A stretch of 64,000 bases of DNA from Nocardioides cremeus (lineage in GTDB: Bacteria > Actinomycetota > Actinomycetes > Propionibacteriales > Nocardioidaceae). The notes beneath the pieces are model-generated. The model was not told the DNA's origin and did not search any database. It saw nothing but the letters and a program-made list of their open reading frames with translations. Below, one piece after another: positions 38,478 through 47,551 of this stretch (position 1 is its first letter; the number at the start of each line of letters is the position of its first letter). Made by a program: the position numbers and the translations under genes. The stretch is taken from positions 124,001 through 188,000 of the forward strand of contig NZ_JAULSC010000003.1 in NCBI RefSeq assembly GCF_030518195.1, in the 5' to 3' direction.

Positions 38478-39149
38478 TCAGCCGAACGGCAGCGGCTCGG
38501 GCGCGAGGGAGACCGCCTTCGCCCGGGCCGCGGTGAGCCGGCGCCGGTGGTGCTGGCGGCAGAGCACCTCGTAGGCCACGTCGGCGTCTGCGTCGGAGGT
38601 GGGCTCCGGCCCCTCGACGTCCTCGACGTCACCCACGACGACGACCTCGCCCTCGGTGACCATCACGCCGTTCTCGGTGCGGGCGTTGTGGGTGGCGCGC
38701 TTGCCGCACCAGCACAGCGCCTCGACCTGCAGCACGTTCATCCGGTCGGCCAGCTCGACGAGGCGCCCCGAGCCCGGGAAGAGCTCGGTGCGGAAGTCGG
38801 TGAGGATCCCGAAGGCGAAGACGTCGATCTGCAGCTCGTCGACGATCTTGGCCAGCTGGTCGACCTGGTCGCGGGTGTAGAACTGCGCCTCGTCGCAGAT
38901 CACGTAGTCGATGCGGGTGCCCTGGGTCAGGCTGTCGACGACGTGGCGCCAGAAGTCGAAGTCGGCGTCGACCTCGAGGGCCTCGTGGGTCAGGCCCAGG
39001 CGGCTGGAGATGCGTCCCTGGCCCGCCCGGTCGCGGGTGACGAAGATCCGTCCCTGCCGCCCGCGGGCGGCGTGGTTGTGGTTCGTCTGGAGCGCCAGGG
39101 TGCTCTTGCCCGAGTCCATGGTCCCGGTGAAGAAGTGCAGTTCGGCCAC
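38478..39149 (-). CDS. tdk: Thymidine kinase
   Basis: 223 residues from GTG 39149. The P-loop FFTGTMDSGKST (about 5-16), Walker B VICDEAQFY (about 83-91) and zinc-binding cysteines CWCGKRATHNAR and CRQHH match type II thymidine kinases. It phosphorylates thymidine in the salvage pathway. It is convergent with the SRPBCC gene. Confidence 0.95.
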   Translation of the reverse strand: MAELHFFTGTMDSGKSTLALQTNHNHAARGRQGRIFVTRDRAGQGRISSRLGLTHEALEVDADFDFWRHVVDSLTQGTRIDYVICDEAQFYTRDQVDQLAKIVDELQIDVFAFGILTDFRTELFPGSGRLVELADRMNVLQVEALCWCGKRATHNARTENGVMVTEGEVVVVGDVEDVEGPEPTSDADADVAYEVLCRQHHRRRLTAARAKAVSLAPEPLPFG

Positions 39150-39196
39150 GGGGCGCGATCCTCTCACGCCCGTGCCGGTGCGGCACGATGGGCGCC

Positions 39197-40033
39197 ATGA
39201 GCAGCCCCCTCATCAGCGTCCCGGTGCTCCGCGGACTCCTCGACGACCCGCACGCCCCCGAGGTCACGCTCCTCGACGTCCGCTACCGCCTCGGGGGCCC
39301 GGCCGGCCCCGAGGAGCACGCCGCCGGCCACCTGCCGGGGGCGGCGTACGTCGACCTCGACACCGACCTGGCCGCCCCGCCGGCCAGCACCCCCGACGGG
39401 GGTGGGCGCCACCCGCTGCCGGCCACCGAGGACTTCGAGGCCGCCATGCGCCGTCTCGGCGTCGACGACGGGCGGCCCGTGGTCGTGTACGACGACTGGT
39501 CGGGGCTGGCGGCCGGGCGCGCGTGGTGGCTGCTGCGCCACCACGGCCACACCAACGTGCGGGTGCTCGACGGCGGCTGGTCGGCGTGGCTGGCCGCGGG
39601 CGGTGCCGCCGAGACCGGCCCGGTCGTCCCGACCCCGGGCGGCTTCACCGCACGGCCGGGGCGGATGCCGGTGGTCGCCCTCGACGGCGTCCTCGACGTC
39701 GACGTGCTCGTCGACGCCCGGGCCCCCGAGCGCTACCGCGGCGAGGTCGAGCCGTTGGACCCGGTCGCGGGCCACGTGCCCGGCGCCGTCAACGTGCCGA
39801 CCAGCACCAACCTGACCGCTGCCGGCACCTTCCGCGACGCCGCCACGCTGCGGGCCCTCTACGCCGCGGCCGGCGTCGAGCCCGGCGCCGACGTCGCGGC
39901 GTACTGCGGCTCGGGGGTGAACGCCTGCCACGACGTGCTGGCGATGGAGGTGGCCGGCATCCGCGCCGCGCTCTACCCGGGCTCGTGGAGCGAGTGGAGC
40001 GCCGACCCGTCTCGCCCGGTCGAACGGGGCTGA
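39197..40033 (+). CDS. Thiosulfate/3-mercaptopyruvate sulfurtransferase (two rhodanese domains)
   Basis: 278 residues. The N-terminal rhodanese domain is inactive (YDDWSG instead of Cys, about residue 95). The C-terminal domain has YCGSGVNACHDVLA (catalytic Cys about 236). The CGSGV loop is of the 3-mercaptopyruvate or thiosulfate type. ATG 39197 is chosen because a CACGAT box (39184-39189) ends 7 nt upstream and overlaps the alternative ATG at 39188. Confidence 0.88.
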   Translation: MSSPLISVPVLRGLLDDPHAPEVTLLDVRYRLGGPAGPEEHAAGHLPGAAYVDLDTDLAAPPASTPDGGGRHPLPATEDFEAAMRRLGVDDGRPVVVYDDWSGLAAGRAWWLLRHHGHTNVRVLDGGWSAWLAAGGAAETGPVVPTPGGFTARPGRMPVVALDGVLDVDVLVDARAPERYRGEVEPLDPVAGHVPGAVNVPTSTNLTAAGTFRDAATLRALYAAAGVEPGADVAAYCGSGVNACHDVLAMEVAGIRAALYPGSWSEWSADPSRPVERG

Positions 40034-40040
40034 GCCGGGC

Positions 40041-42026
40041 CTACCAGTGCACGCCCTTGAAGATCTTGGCCAGCATGATCTGCTCCGACTCACGGGTGCC
40101 GCCCTCGCCCTTGGCCGCGGCCGAGTCGGGGAAGACGTGGTAGGCCATGTTGAGCAGCCGGAAGGTTGCCTTGGGCGCCACCGTGTGCATCACCGCCCCG
40201 ACGTTGCCGAGCAGGGTGTTGATCTCGTGGGGGCGCCCGACCATCGCCTCGACCACCAGGTCGGCGGCCTGCGCCGGTGAGATCGTGGGGAACTTGTCGT
40301 AGATCTTGGTCGGCGCGATCATCGGAGTGCGCACCAGCGGCATGTGGATGCCGGTGAAAGTGATCCCGTCGCCGACCAGCTCGGAGGCCACCACGTTGCT
40401 CCACGAGTCGAGCGCCGACTTCGAGGCGACGTAGGCCGAGAACCGGGGCGGGTTGGTCTGCACGCCGATGGAGCTGACGTTGACCACGTGGCCGCGCTGC
40501 TGGGCCTGCATGGTGGGCAGCAGCCCCATCACCAGGCGGATCGCGCCGAAGTAGTTGAGCTGCATGGTGCGCTCGAAGTCGTGGAAGCGGTCGTGCGAGA
40601 GCCGCAGCGAGCGCCGGATCGAGCGCCCCGCGTTGTTGACCACGAAGTCGATCGAGGGCACCTCGGCGGCCAGCTGCTCGCACAACCGGTCGATCGCCTC
40701 GAGGTCGGAGAGGTCGCAGGGGTAGACCAGCGCCTGGCCGCCGCGCATCTCGATGGCCGCCCGCACCTCCTCGAGCTTGTCCTTGCCGCGCGCGACCAGC
40801 ACCGGCACACCGCCGGCCTGGGCGACCTTGTGGGCGGTGACCTGGCCGATGCCGGAGGAGGCGCCGGTGATGACGACGTGCTTGCCCTGCAGCACCGCGC
40901 GGATGCGCGGGTCGCGCGCCGTCGTCTCGTCGAGGTGCTCCTCCCAGTAGGAGTAGAGCGTGCGGGCGTAGGACTCGAGGTCGGGCACCGCGATGCCGGA
41001 GCCCGCGAGCGCCCGCTCGGTGCGCCGGGAGTCGAAGACGGCGGTGAAGCTCGTGTGCGCCAGCACCTCGGCCGGTACGCCGACGCGGCTGGTCACCAGG
41101 TCGAGCGCGGCCTGCAGCGGCGTCACCTTGCCCACCGCCCCGAGGAGCCCGGCGGGCTGGAGGGCCCGCGGCAGGCGGCGGGTCAGGCCACGGTCGAGAC
41201 CGGTCGCGAAGGTCGGGGCCCCGGCGGCGGCGCAGAAGGCGTTGATCATGTCGACGACCGGCTGCGGCTCGGGGTTGACCAGGTGGAAGGCCTCGCCGTC
41301 GCGGCCGGGCAGGTGGGCCAGGTGGTCCATGGCGCGGGCCACGTAGTCGACCGGCACCACGTTGGTGTCGCCCATGTCGACGCCCGCGAGCGGCAGCCAG
41401 GCCGGCAGCACGTCGCGCATGGTCTTCATCAGCCCGAAGAAGTAGTAAGGGCCGTCGACCTTGTCCATCGCGCCGGTCTCGGAGTCGCCGACCACGATCG
41501 AGGGCCGGTAGACCCGCCAGGGCACCGTGCCCTCCTCGCGCACGATCCGCTCGGACTCGTACTTGGTGCGGTGGTAGGGCGAGGGCAGGTGCTGGCCCTC
41601 GGCGAACATCGTCTCGTCGAAGGCGCCGCGGTGCTCGCCGGCGGCCGCCACCGAGCTGACCTGGTGGAAGCAGCCGACCTCGAGATCGGCGGCCAGCGCC
41701 AGCGCGTGCCGGGTGCCGCCGACGTTCATCGCCTCGTTGGTGGCGTCGGAGGCGGTCATGTCGTAGACCGCGGCGAGGTGGAAGAAGTGCTCGATCTCGC
41801 CGCGGTGCTCGGCGACCCACGCGGGGTCGACCCCGAGCGCCTCGGTCGACAGGTCGCCCACGACGGGGACGACCCGGTCGGTGCCCCAGTGCCGGACCAG
41901 CGCCTCCATGCGGTGCAGCGAGCCCTCGCGCACCAGCACGAAGACCTCGCCCTCGCGGTGGTCGAGCAGCTCTTCCACCAGGAAGCGGCCGATGAACCCG
42001 GTGGCGCCGGTCACGAAGTAGGACAT
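40041..42026 (-). CDS. Two-domain SDR: fatty-acyl reductase of AcrA1 type
   Basis: 661 residues. The N-terminal extended SDR (about 1-370) has the nucleotide loop VTGATGFIGRFL and a YHRTKYESE active site. The C-terminal classical SDR (about 385-650) has VITGASSGIGQVT, NNAGRSIRRS and YVASKSALDSW. This fusion resembles mycobacterial AcrA1/FAR proteins that reduce fatty acyl-CoA to aldehyde or alcohol for wax or lipid synthesis. The substrate is inferred from the family. A TACTGT box (42033-42038) ends 6 nt before the ATG. Confidence 0.85.
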   Translation of the reverse strand: MSYFVTGATGFIGRFLVEELLDHREGEVFVLVREGSLHRMEALVRHWGTDRVVPVVGDLSTEALGVDPAWVAEHRGEIEHFFHLAAVYDMTASDATNEAMNVGGTRHALALAADLEVGCFHQVSSVAAAGEHRGAFDETMFAEGQHLPSPYHRTKYESERIVREEGTVPWRVYRPSIVVGDSETGAMDKVDGPYYFFGLMKTMRDVLPAWLPLAGVDMGDTNVVPVDYVARAMDHLAHLPGRDGEAFHLVNPEPQPVVDMINAFCAAAGAPTFATGLDRGLTRRLPRALQPAGLLGAVGKVTPLQAALDLVTSRVGVPAEVLAHTSFTAVFDSRRTERALAGSGIAVPDLESYARTLYSYWEEHLDETTARDPRIRAVLQGKHVVITGASSGIGQVTAHKVAQAGGVPVLVARGKDKLEEVRAAIEMRGGQALVYPCDLSDLEAIDRLCEQLAAEVPSIDFVVNNAGRSIRRSLRLSHDRFHDFERTMQLNYFGAIRLVMGLLPTMQAQQRGHVVNVSSIGVQTNPPRFSAYVASKSALDSWSNVVASELVGDGITFTGIHMPLVRTPMIAPTKIYDKFPTISPAQAADLVVEAMVGRPHEINTLLGNVGAVMHTVAPKATFRLLNMAYHVFPDSAAAKGEGGTRESEQIMLAKIFKGVHW

Positions 42027-42032
42027 GGCCGG

Positions 42033-42038
42033 ACAGTA
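42033..42038 (-). promoter_or_regulatory. Candidate -10 box (TACTGT) of the acyl reductase gene
   Basis: It is separated from the ATG at 42026 by 6 nt, with no room for a ribosome binding site, as expected for a leaderless mRNA. Confidence 0.45.
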
Positions 42039-42074
42039 CTCGCCCGGCACCGCGGGCGGGAGGGTCGCGAGCGG

Positions 42075-42971
42075 CTACTCCTGCTTGCCGCCGCCGAACA
42101 TGATCTCGTCCCAGCTCGGCACCGAGGCCCGGCCACGGCTCTTGCGGACCGGTCGACGCACCGGGGGTTCGGGCTGCGGCTCGGGCTCGGGGTCGGCCTC
42201 GGCGACCGGCTCCGGCTCGACCGCGGGCTCCGGCTCGGGCTCGGTGTCCATCGCGGGCTCCGGCTCCGGCTGGGGCTCGGGGGAGACCATGCCGATGGCG
42301 TCCTCGCCCAGCGGGAGCTCCTCGTCATCGAGGGAGACGCGGCGCCGGGCGCGGGCCTGCTGCAGGTCGTCGAGCGGCGCGGCCAGGGTGGCGGTGGCGA
42401 TGACCTCGCCCACCAGCCAGCGCGCGTCCTCGTCGTCGAGCTGCACGTAGTTGCCCGGCATGTCGTAGGTGAAGTGGGCCAGGCCCGAGCGCGGCCGGGT
42501 CTCGAACTCGGCGGTCAGCGTCCAGCGCCCGTCCTCGCGGCGCCAGGCGTCCCAGGCGACCACGTCGGGCCCGACCTGCTCGGCGCGCAGGTGCGCCTCG
42601 ACGGCCTCGCCGAGGGTGCGCACGCCGTCGGCGCCGGCGGTGCGCCGCACCGAGCTGCGCTGGGCCCGCTGGGCCACGTGCTCGCGCTCGGCGAGCACCG
42701 GGCCGGCGTACGGCATGATCTTGTCGACGCTGGTCTGGGCCGCCTCGGCCACGGCCTCGGGGCTCTCGCCCGACCGGATCCGTGCCTGGATGTCGCGCGG
42801 TCGCAGGACGCTGTCCATTGTCATCTCCAACTGGCCGAGTCGTGAGGTCTCGCCGCGCAGGGCGGCCCGGAGCCTGGCGTCGACGTCGAGGTCGTGCTCG
42901 ACACCGGTGTCGTCGACCATGAGCAGGCGCTTCCCGTCCTCGCTCACCCCCGCGAGGGTCAGGTGCACCAT
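42075..42971 (-). CDS. sepH: Septation protein SepH
   Basis: 298 residues. The N-terminal DUF3071 domain begins VHLTLAGVSEDGKRLLMVDD and contains SVLRPRDIQARIRSGESPEAV, a helix-turn-helix-like element. A Glu-Pro-rich repeat linker (about 225-275) follows, and the extreme C-terminus PSWDEIMFGG is the conserved tail of the family. SepH stimulates FtsZ assembly during actinobacterial division. GAGGAGG upstream of the ATG is a good ribosome binding site. The gene is divergent from the TRIC channel gene. Confidence 0.93.
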   Translation of the reverse strand: MVHLTLAGVSEDGKRLLMVDDTGVEHDLDVDARLRAALRGETSRLGQLEMTMDSVLRPRDIQARIRSGESPEAVAEAAQTSVDKIMPYAGPVLAEREHVAQRAQRSSVRRTAGADGVRTLGEAVEAHLRAEQVGPDVVAWDAWRREDGRWTLTAEFETRPRSGLAHFTYDMPGNYVQLDDEDARWLVGEVIATATLAAPLDDLQQARARRRVSLDDEELPLGEDAIGMVSPEPQPEPEPAMDTEPEPEPAVEPEPVAEADPEPEPQPEPPVRRPVRKSRGRASVPSWDEIMFGGGKQE

Positions 42972-43087
42972 CTCAGGTCCACCTCCTCGATCACCGGTGC
43001 CGGCGACGTGCCGACAGCTGTCCTGAGCCTACGCCAGCAGAGGGTCCCGACAGTGGACGCCGTGCCCTCGGACCAGCGGGTCGTGGG

Positions 43088-43093
43088 TAGCCT
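43088..43093 (+). promoter_or_regulatory. Candidate -10 box (TAGCCT) of the TRIC gene
   Basis: It ends 6 nt before the GTG at 43100, implying a leaderless transcript. Confidence 0.45.
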
Positions 43094-43099
43094 CGCCGG

Positions 43100-43735
43100 G
43101 TGCCACCTGTCGAGCCCGCTCCCACCCTCGTCGTCCTCGACCTCGTGGGCATCTTCGTCTTCGCGATCTCCGGAGCCCTGGTGGCGGTGCGCAAGGAGCT
43201 CGACCTCTTCGCGGTCCTCGTCCTGGCCGGCACCACCGGCCTGGGCGGCGGGTTCCTGCGCGACGTGCTCATCGACGCCACCCCGCCCGCGGCCCTGGCC
43301 GACTGGCGCTACCTCCTGGTGCCGGTGGGGGCGGGGCTGCTGACCTTCGCCTTCCACCCGACGCTGGGCCGGATGGAACGGCTGGTCACGGTCTTCGACG
43401 CCTTCGGCCTGGCGCTCTTCTGCGTCGCCGGCGCCCTGAAGGCTGTCGACTACGGGCTCGGCCCGCTGCCCGCGGCGCTGCTCGGCATGGTCACCGGCAT
43501 CGGCGGCGGGATGGTGCGCGACGTGCTGGCGGGCCGGGTGCCGATCATCTTCCGCGGCGAGCTCTACGCGACCCCCGCCCTGGCCGGGGCGATGGTGGCG
43601 GTGCTGATGGAGCGTGGCGGTCTGCCGGTGGTGGTGGCCGCGCTGACCGGCGCCACGGTCTGCCTGGCGTGGCGGCTGCTGGCGGTCTGGCGCGACTGGC
43701 AGGCGCCGCTGCCACGGGGCTCGGCCAGCGTCTGA
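43100..43735 (+). CDS. Trimeric intracellular cation (TRIC) channel family protein
   Basis: 211 residues, seven hydrophobic segments. The two inverted halves share the motif seen as GGGFLRDVLI (about 49-58) and GGGMVRDVLAG (about 135-145), and the first segment is LVGIFVFAISGALVAVRK. It belongs to the UPF0126/TRIC family of K+-permeable channels in the cytoplasmic membrane. Confidence 0.9.
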   Translation: MPPVEPAPTLVVLDLVGIFVFAISGALVAVRKELDLFAVLVLAGTTGLGGGFLRDVLIDATPPAALADWRYLLVPVGAGLLTFAFHPTLGRMERLVTVFDAFGLALFCVAGALKAVDYGLGPLPAALLGMVTGIGGGMVRDVLAGRVPIIFRGELYATPALAGAMVAVLMERGGLPVVVAALTGATVCLAWRLLAVWRDWQAPLPRGSASV

Positions 43736-43753
43736 CCCGCTGCCGGCACCGGG

Positions 43754-45052
43754 TCAGTCGCCCAGCACGCGGCGCAGGTAGGCGTTGGTGAGCACCCGGT
43801 CGGGGTCGAGCCGGTCCCGCATCGCCAGGAACTCCTCGAAGCGCGGGTAGGCGGGGGCCAGGTCGGCGGCGGTGCGGGTGTGCAGCTTGCCCCAGTGCGG
43901 TCGCCCGTCGTGGGCGCGCAGGATCGGCTCGAGCAGCGCGAAGTACTCCTCGTGCGGCACCGAGCGGTGCGTGTGGAAGGCGAGGTACGTCGTGTCGCGC
44001 CCGGCCGCGGTCGAGAGCGGCACGTCGTCGGCGGGGGCCGCCCGGACCTCCACCGGGAAGCTGATCCGCAGCCCCGAGGCCTCGATCGCGGCCCGCGCCT
44101 CGCGCAGCGCCGCCACCCCGGCCTCGCGCGGCACGGCGTACTCCATCTCGCGGAAGACCACCGACCGGCGGGCGGTGAAGACCCGGTGCGGCACGTCGCT
44201 GTAGGTGCGCTCGGAGAGCAGCGCCGAGCTGAGCCGGTTGAGTGGCGGCACCGCGGCGGGCACCCGGGCCGTGGCGGCGGTCAGGGCGCCGAAGACGGTG
44301 TTCTGCAGCAGGTCGTCGTCGAGCCGGTGCCGCCAGCGGGGCAGCGGCCGGGCGTCGTCGAGGGCCACGTCGAGCCGGTCGTTGCACTTGGCCTGGACCC
44401 TGTCGGTGTGCGGGAACCAGTAGAGGTCGACGTGGTGGTGGGCCGCGACCAGGTCGTCGAAGGACTCCAGCGCCTCGTCCCAGCCCAGGGGACGCTCGTG
44501 CGCCTCGAGGACGAAGAGCGGCTCGACCGCGAACGTGAGCGTGGTCAGCACCCCGAGCGCCCCCAGCCCGAGCCGGGCCACGGCCAGCACGTCGGGGTGC
44601 TGCTCGGCGTCGGCGCGCAGCACCTCGCCGGCGCCGGTGACCATCTCGAGGCCGACCACCTGCGCGGCCAGGCCGGCCGCGACGCCGCCCGTGCCGTGGG
44701 TGCCGGTCGAGACCGCCCCGGCCAGGGTCTGCTCGGCGATGTCGCCCATGTTGTGCAGGCTCAGGCCCAGTCCCTCGAGGGTGGCGTTGAGGACGTGCAG
44801 CGGCGTGCCCGCCAGCGCGGTCACCGTCATCGCGTCGCGGTCGACGCCCAGCACGCCGCTCATCGCGCCGGGGGAGAGCATCGTGTGCTCGGGCGCGGCG
44901 ATGCCGGTGAAGCTGTGGCCGGTGCCGACCATCTTCAGCGTCGTGCGCTCCTCACGGGCCCGGCGCACCAGGGCGAGCACGTCGTCGGTGCCGCGGGGCT
45001 CGGCCACCCGCACGGGGTGCGCCGACTCGGTGCCCGACCAGTTGCGCCACAT
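43754..45052 (-). CDS. FAD-linked sugar-1,4-lactone oxidase
   Basis: 432 residues. The FAD-binding PCMH domain has LKMVGTGHSFTGIA (flavin-loop His) and AGAVSTGTHGTGG. The C-terminal aldonolactone oxidase (ALO) domain ends with GRPHWGKLHTRT, the family's catalytic-side signature, and YPRFEEFLAMRDRLDPD. It resembles D-arabinono- or L-gulono-1,4-lactone oxidases. The start ATG is supported by TAGCGT (45060-45065) 7 nt upstream. Confidence 0.9.
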   Translation of the reverse strand: MWRNWSGTESAHPVRVAEPRGTDDVLALVRRAREERTTLKMVGTGHSFTGIAAPEHTMLSPGAMSGVLGVDRDAMTVTALAGTPLHVLNATLEGLGLSLHNMGDIAEQTLAGAVSTGTHGTGGVAAGLAAQVVGLEMVTGAGEVLRADAEQHPDVLAVARLGLGALGVLTTLTFAVEPLFVLEAHERPLGWDEALESFDDLVAAHHHVDLYWFPHTDRVQAKCNDRLDVALDDARPLPRWRHRLDDDLLQNTVFGALTAATARVPAAVPPLNRLSSALLSERTYSDVPHRVFTARRSVVFREMEYAVPREAGVAALREARAAIEASGLRISFPVEVRAAPADDVPLSTAAGRDTTYLAFHTHRSVPHEEYFALLEPILRAHDGRPHWGKLHTRTAADLAPAYPRFEEFLAMRDRLDPDRVLTNAYLRRVLGD

Positions 45053-45059
45053 GGGTGGG

Positions 45060-45065
45060 ACGCTA
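45060..45065 (-). promoter_or_regulatory. Candidate -10 box (TAGCGT) of the lactone oxidase gene
   Basis: It ends 7 nt before the ATG at 45052, the same sequence and spacing as upstream of the Wadjet-like operon. Confidence 0.45.
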
Positions 45066-45093
45066 GCGCCCGGTGCGATGACACAATGGGGAC

Positions 45094-45186
45094 ATGACGT
45101 TGTGGACCGTGGTCGCCCTGCTCGTGCTCGTCCCGCTCGCGGCCTGGGCCGGGATCAGGATCCTGCGCGACCCGCACCGGAAGTGA
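45094..45186 (+). CDS. Possible 30-residue single-TM peptide
   Basis: The ATG follows GGGG and opens a frame reading MTLWTVVALLVLVPLAAWAG then IRILRDPHRK and stop. One strongly hydrophobic helix is followed by a basic tail, a plausible membrane microprotein. Its end overlaps the tail of the convergent MFS gene. Only hydrophobicity and the start context support it. Confidence 0.4.
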   Translation: MTLWTVVALLVLVPLAAWAGIRILRDPHRK

Positions 45187-46345
45187 TGGTCTGCGCCGCG
45201 AGCACCGCCAGCAGGCCGGCGCCCAGCGGCAGCAGGTAGGCCGTCGAGGCACCCGCGGCGTCGACGACCAGCCCTGAGAGCGTGGCCCCGGGCGCGACGC
45301 CGGCCACCAGCCCGGTCTGCACCACCGACATGCCCTCGGTGAGCCGGCTGCGCGGCATCGTGGCCTCGGTCAGCGACATGGTCGCGATCATCGTCGGCGC
45401 GATCGCGGCGCCACCCACGAGCAGCACCAGGCCCATCACCGGCACCGACCCTACGAGGGGGAGCGGCGCCATCGCCGCCGCCATCGCGAACGCGCCCCAC
45501 TTCAGCCGGGTGGCCGGGCCCGCGCGCCAGATCACCGCGCCCGACACCACCCCGGCGACCAGGCTGCCCAGCGCCCACAGCGCCAGCAGCGGCCCGGCCC
45601 ACGCGCGGCTGCCCTGCTCGTCGGCGAACGCGATGGTGGTGACCTCGGCGGCGCCGAAGAGCACCCCGAGCATGCCCGAGACGGCCGCCAGCGGCACCAG
45701 CGTGCGCCACGGCAGCGGGGGGCGCGGCCCGGTGTGGCGGTCGTGCGGCTGCGGCGGCGGCTCGGTGCCGCGTTGGGCGGCGAAGAGCAGCCCGCCGAGG
45801 GTGCCGAAGACCATCGCGGAGCCGAGGCCGGCCACCGGGTGCACCGCCGTGGCGAGCACGGTGACCAGGATCGGGCCGAGGATGAAGCAGGCCTCGTCGA
45901 CGACGGCCTCGAGCGCGAAGGCGGTCTGCACGTCGGCCGGCGCGTCGAGCACGTGCGACCAGCGCGCCCGCACGCACGAGCCGATCTGCGGCAGGCTCGC
46001 ACCGGCCAGCGCCGCGGCGGCGTACGTCGCTGCCACAGGCCACCCGGCCTGCACCGACCAGATCAGCGTGGTCAGGGCCAGCCCGAAGACGACGCTGGCC
46101 GCGGCCAGCACGGGTGCCTGGCCGAGCCGGTCGACCAGACGGCCCTGGGCGATGGCCAGCAGCGCGTTGGCCAGCATGTACGCCGCCGACACGGCGCCGG
46201 CCAGGCCGTAGGAGCCGGTGGAGGCCTCGACCAGCAGCACGATGCCGAGACCGACCATGCTGATCGGCAGGCGCGCGAACATCCCGGTGAGGCTGAACCG
46301 CAGGGCACCGGGACGGCCCAGCACGCGGGCGTACGACGTGAACAT
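45155..46345 (-). CDS. MFS transporter
   Basis: 396 residues, about 12 hydrophobic segments. A motif-A-like QGRLVDRLGQAPVL lies after the second segment, and a central cytoplasmic loop (PPPQPHDRHTGPRP) divides the halves. The substrate is unknown. TACGCT (46354-46359) ends 8 nt before the ATG. The gene is divergent from ferrochelatase. Confidence 0.85.
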   Translation of the reverse strand: MFTSYARVLGRPGALRFSLTGMFARLPISMVGLGIVLLVEASTGSYGLAGAVSAAYMLANALLAIAQGRLVDRLGQAPVLAAASVVFGLALTTLIWSVQAGWPVAATYAAAALAGASLPQIGSCVRARWSHVLDAPADVQTAFALEAVVDEACFILGPILVTVLATAVHPVAGLGSAMVFGTLGGLLFAAQRGTEPPPQPHDRHTGPRPPLPWRTLVPLAAVSGMLGVLFGAAEVTTIAFADEQGSRAWAGPLLALWALGSLVAGVVSGAVIWRAGPATRLKWGAFAMAAAMAPLPLVGSVPVMGLVLLVGGAAIAPTMIATMSLTEATMPRSRLTEGMSVVQTGLVAGVAPGATLSGLVVDAAGASTAYLLPLGAGLLAVLAAQTITSGAGRAGS

Positions 46346-46353
46346 CCGAGCGG

Positions 46354-46359
46354 AGCGTA
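46354..46359 (-). promoter_or_regulatory. Candidate -10 box (TACGCT) of the MFS gene
   Basis: Located 8 nt upstream of the ATG at 46345 on the minus strand; no ribosome binding site in between. Confidence 0.4.
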
Positions 46360-46414
46360 AGCCCGCTCCTCACCGCCCGGCGAATCGATTGCGGGGGGTG
46401 ATGGGGGCCCTCCC

Positions 46415-46420
46415 TACGAT
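46415..46420 (+). promoter_or_regulatory. Candidate -10 box (TACGAT) of the ferrochelatase gene
   Basis: Six bases separate it from the ATG at 46427, consistent with a leaderless mRNA. Confidence 0.5.
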
Positions 46421-46426
46421 GTCGTC

Positions 46427-47551
46427 ATGGCCACTCCCGACGTGCACCCCTACGACGCGCTCCTGCTGGTCTCCTTCGGCGGTCCGGAGGGTCCCGACGA
46501 CGTCGTGCCGTTCCTCGAGAACGTGACCCGCGGCCGGGGGATCCCGCGCGAGCGCCTGGAGGAGGTGGGCAAGCACTACCACCTCTTCGGCGGGCGCTCG
46601 CCGATCAACGACCAGTGCCGCGAGCTCAAGGCCGCGATCGAGGCCGACCTCGCCGAGCACGGCGTCGACCTGCCGGTCTACTGGGGCAACCGCAACTGGG
46701 ACCCCTACCTCTCCGAGACGCTGCAGCAGATGGCCGACGACGGCGTCACGCGAGCGGCCTGCTTCGTGACCAGCGCCTACTCGTCGTGGTCGTCGTGCCG
46801 GCAGTACCGCGAGAACCTCTACGACGCCGTCGACGCGCTGCCCGGCGGTGTCGAGGGCGCGCCGGTGCACCTCGACAAGCTGCGCCACTATTTCAACCAC
46901 CCGGGCTTCGTGGAGCCCAACGTCGACGCGACCCTGGCGGCCCTGGCCGACCTGCCCGACGACGTGCGCGCCGGGGCGCGCCTGGTCTTCGTGACCCACT
47001 CGATCCCCACCGCCATGAACGAGAACAGCGGCGACCCCGAGGCCACCTACGAGGGCGGGGGCGCCTACGTCGCCCAGCACCGCGACGTGGCCCGCGTGGT
47101 CACCGAGAAGGTGGCCGCCGAGACCGGCACCACCCACGAGCACGACCTCGTCTTCTGCTCGCGCAGCGGCTCCCCGCACGTGCCGTGGCTCGAGCCCGAC
47201 ATCAACGACCACCTCGAGGCGCTGCGCGAGCAGGGCGTGCCGGCCGTGGTGATGGTGCCGGTCGGCTTCGTCTCCGACCACATGGAGGTCATCTACGACC
47301 TCGACACCGAGGCCGTCGAGACCGCCGAGCGGATCGGCCTGCCGGTGCGCCGCGCGGCCACCGCCGGCATCGACCCGCGCTTCGTGGCCACCGTGCGCGA
47401 CCTGCTGGTCGAGCGGGCCACCGTCGAGCGGGGCGAGGAGGTCGCCCGCGCCGCCGTCGGCGAGACCGGCCCGATGTGGGACGCCTGCCCCGTGGGGTGC
47501 TGCGCCAACCCGCGCGCCGAGCGCCCGGCCCTGTGCGGCCGCGGGGCGTGA
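46427..47551 (+). CDS. hemH: Ferrochelatase (coproporphyrin type) with C-terminal cysteine cluster
   Basis: 374 residues. Family marks are [53 protein letters not shown] (catalytic His) and [18 protein letters not shown] (catalytic Glu). The C-terminus [20 protein letters not shown] supplies cysteines that in actinobacterial enzymes ligate a [2Fe-2S] cluster. It inserts iron in the last-but-one step of the coproporphyrin-dependent heme route. The stop overlaps the next gene by 4 bp. Confidence 0.95.
   Translation: MATPDVHPYDALLLVSFGGPEGPDDVVPFLENVTRGRGIPRERLEEVGKHYHLFGGRSPINDQCRELKAAIEADLAEHGVDLPVYWGNRNWDPYLSETLQQMADDGVTRAACFVTSAYSSWSSCRQYRENLYDAVDALPGGVEGAPVHLDKLRHYFNHPGFVEPNVDATLAALADLPDDVRAGARLVFVTHSIPTAMNENSGDPEATYEGGGAYVAQHRDVARVVTEKVAAETGTTHEHDLVFCSRSGSPHVPWLEPDINDHLEALREQGVPAVVMVPVGFVSDHMEVIYDLDTEAVETAERIGLPVRRAATAGIDPRFVATVRDLLVERATVERGEEVARAAVGETGPMWDACPVGCCANPRAERPALCGRGA

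Noticed and set aside
42230..42290. Glu-Pro repeats in sepH as a slippage hot spot
   Set aside because: The codons are mixed and the units irregular; acidic/proline linkers are normal for SepH.
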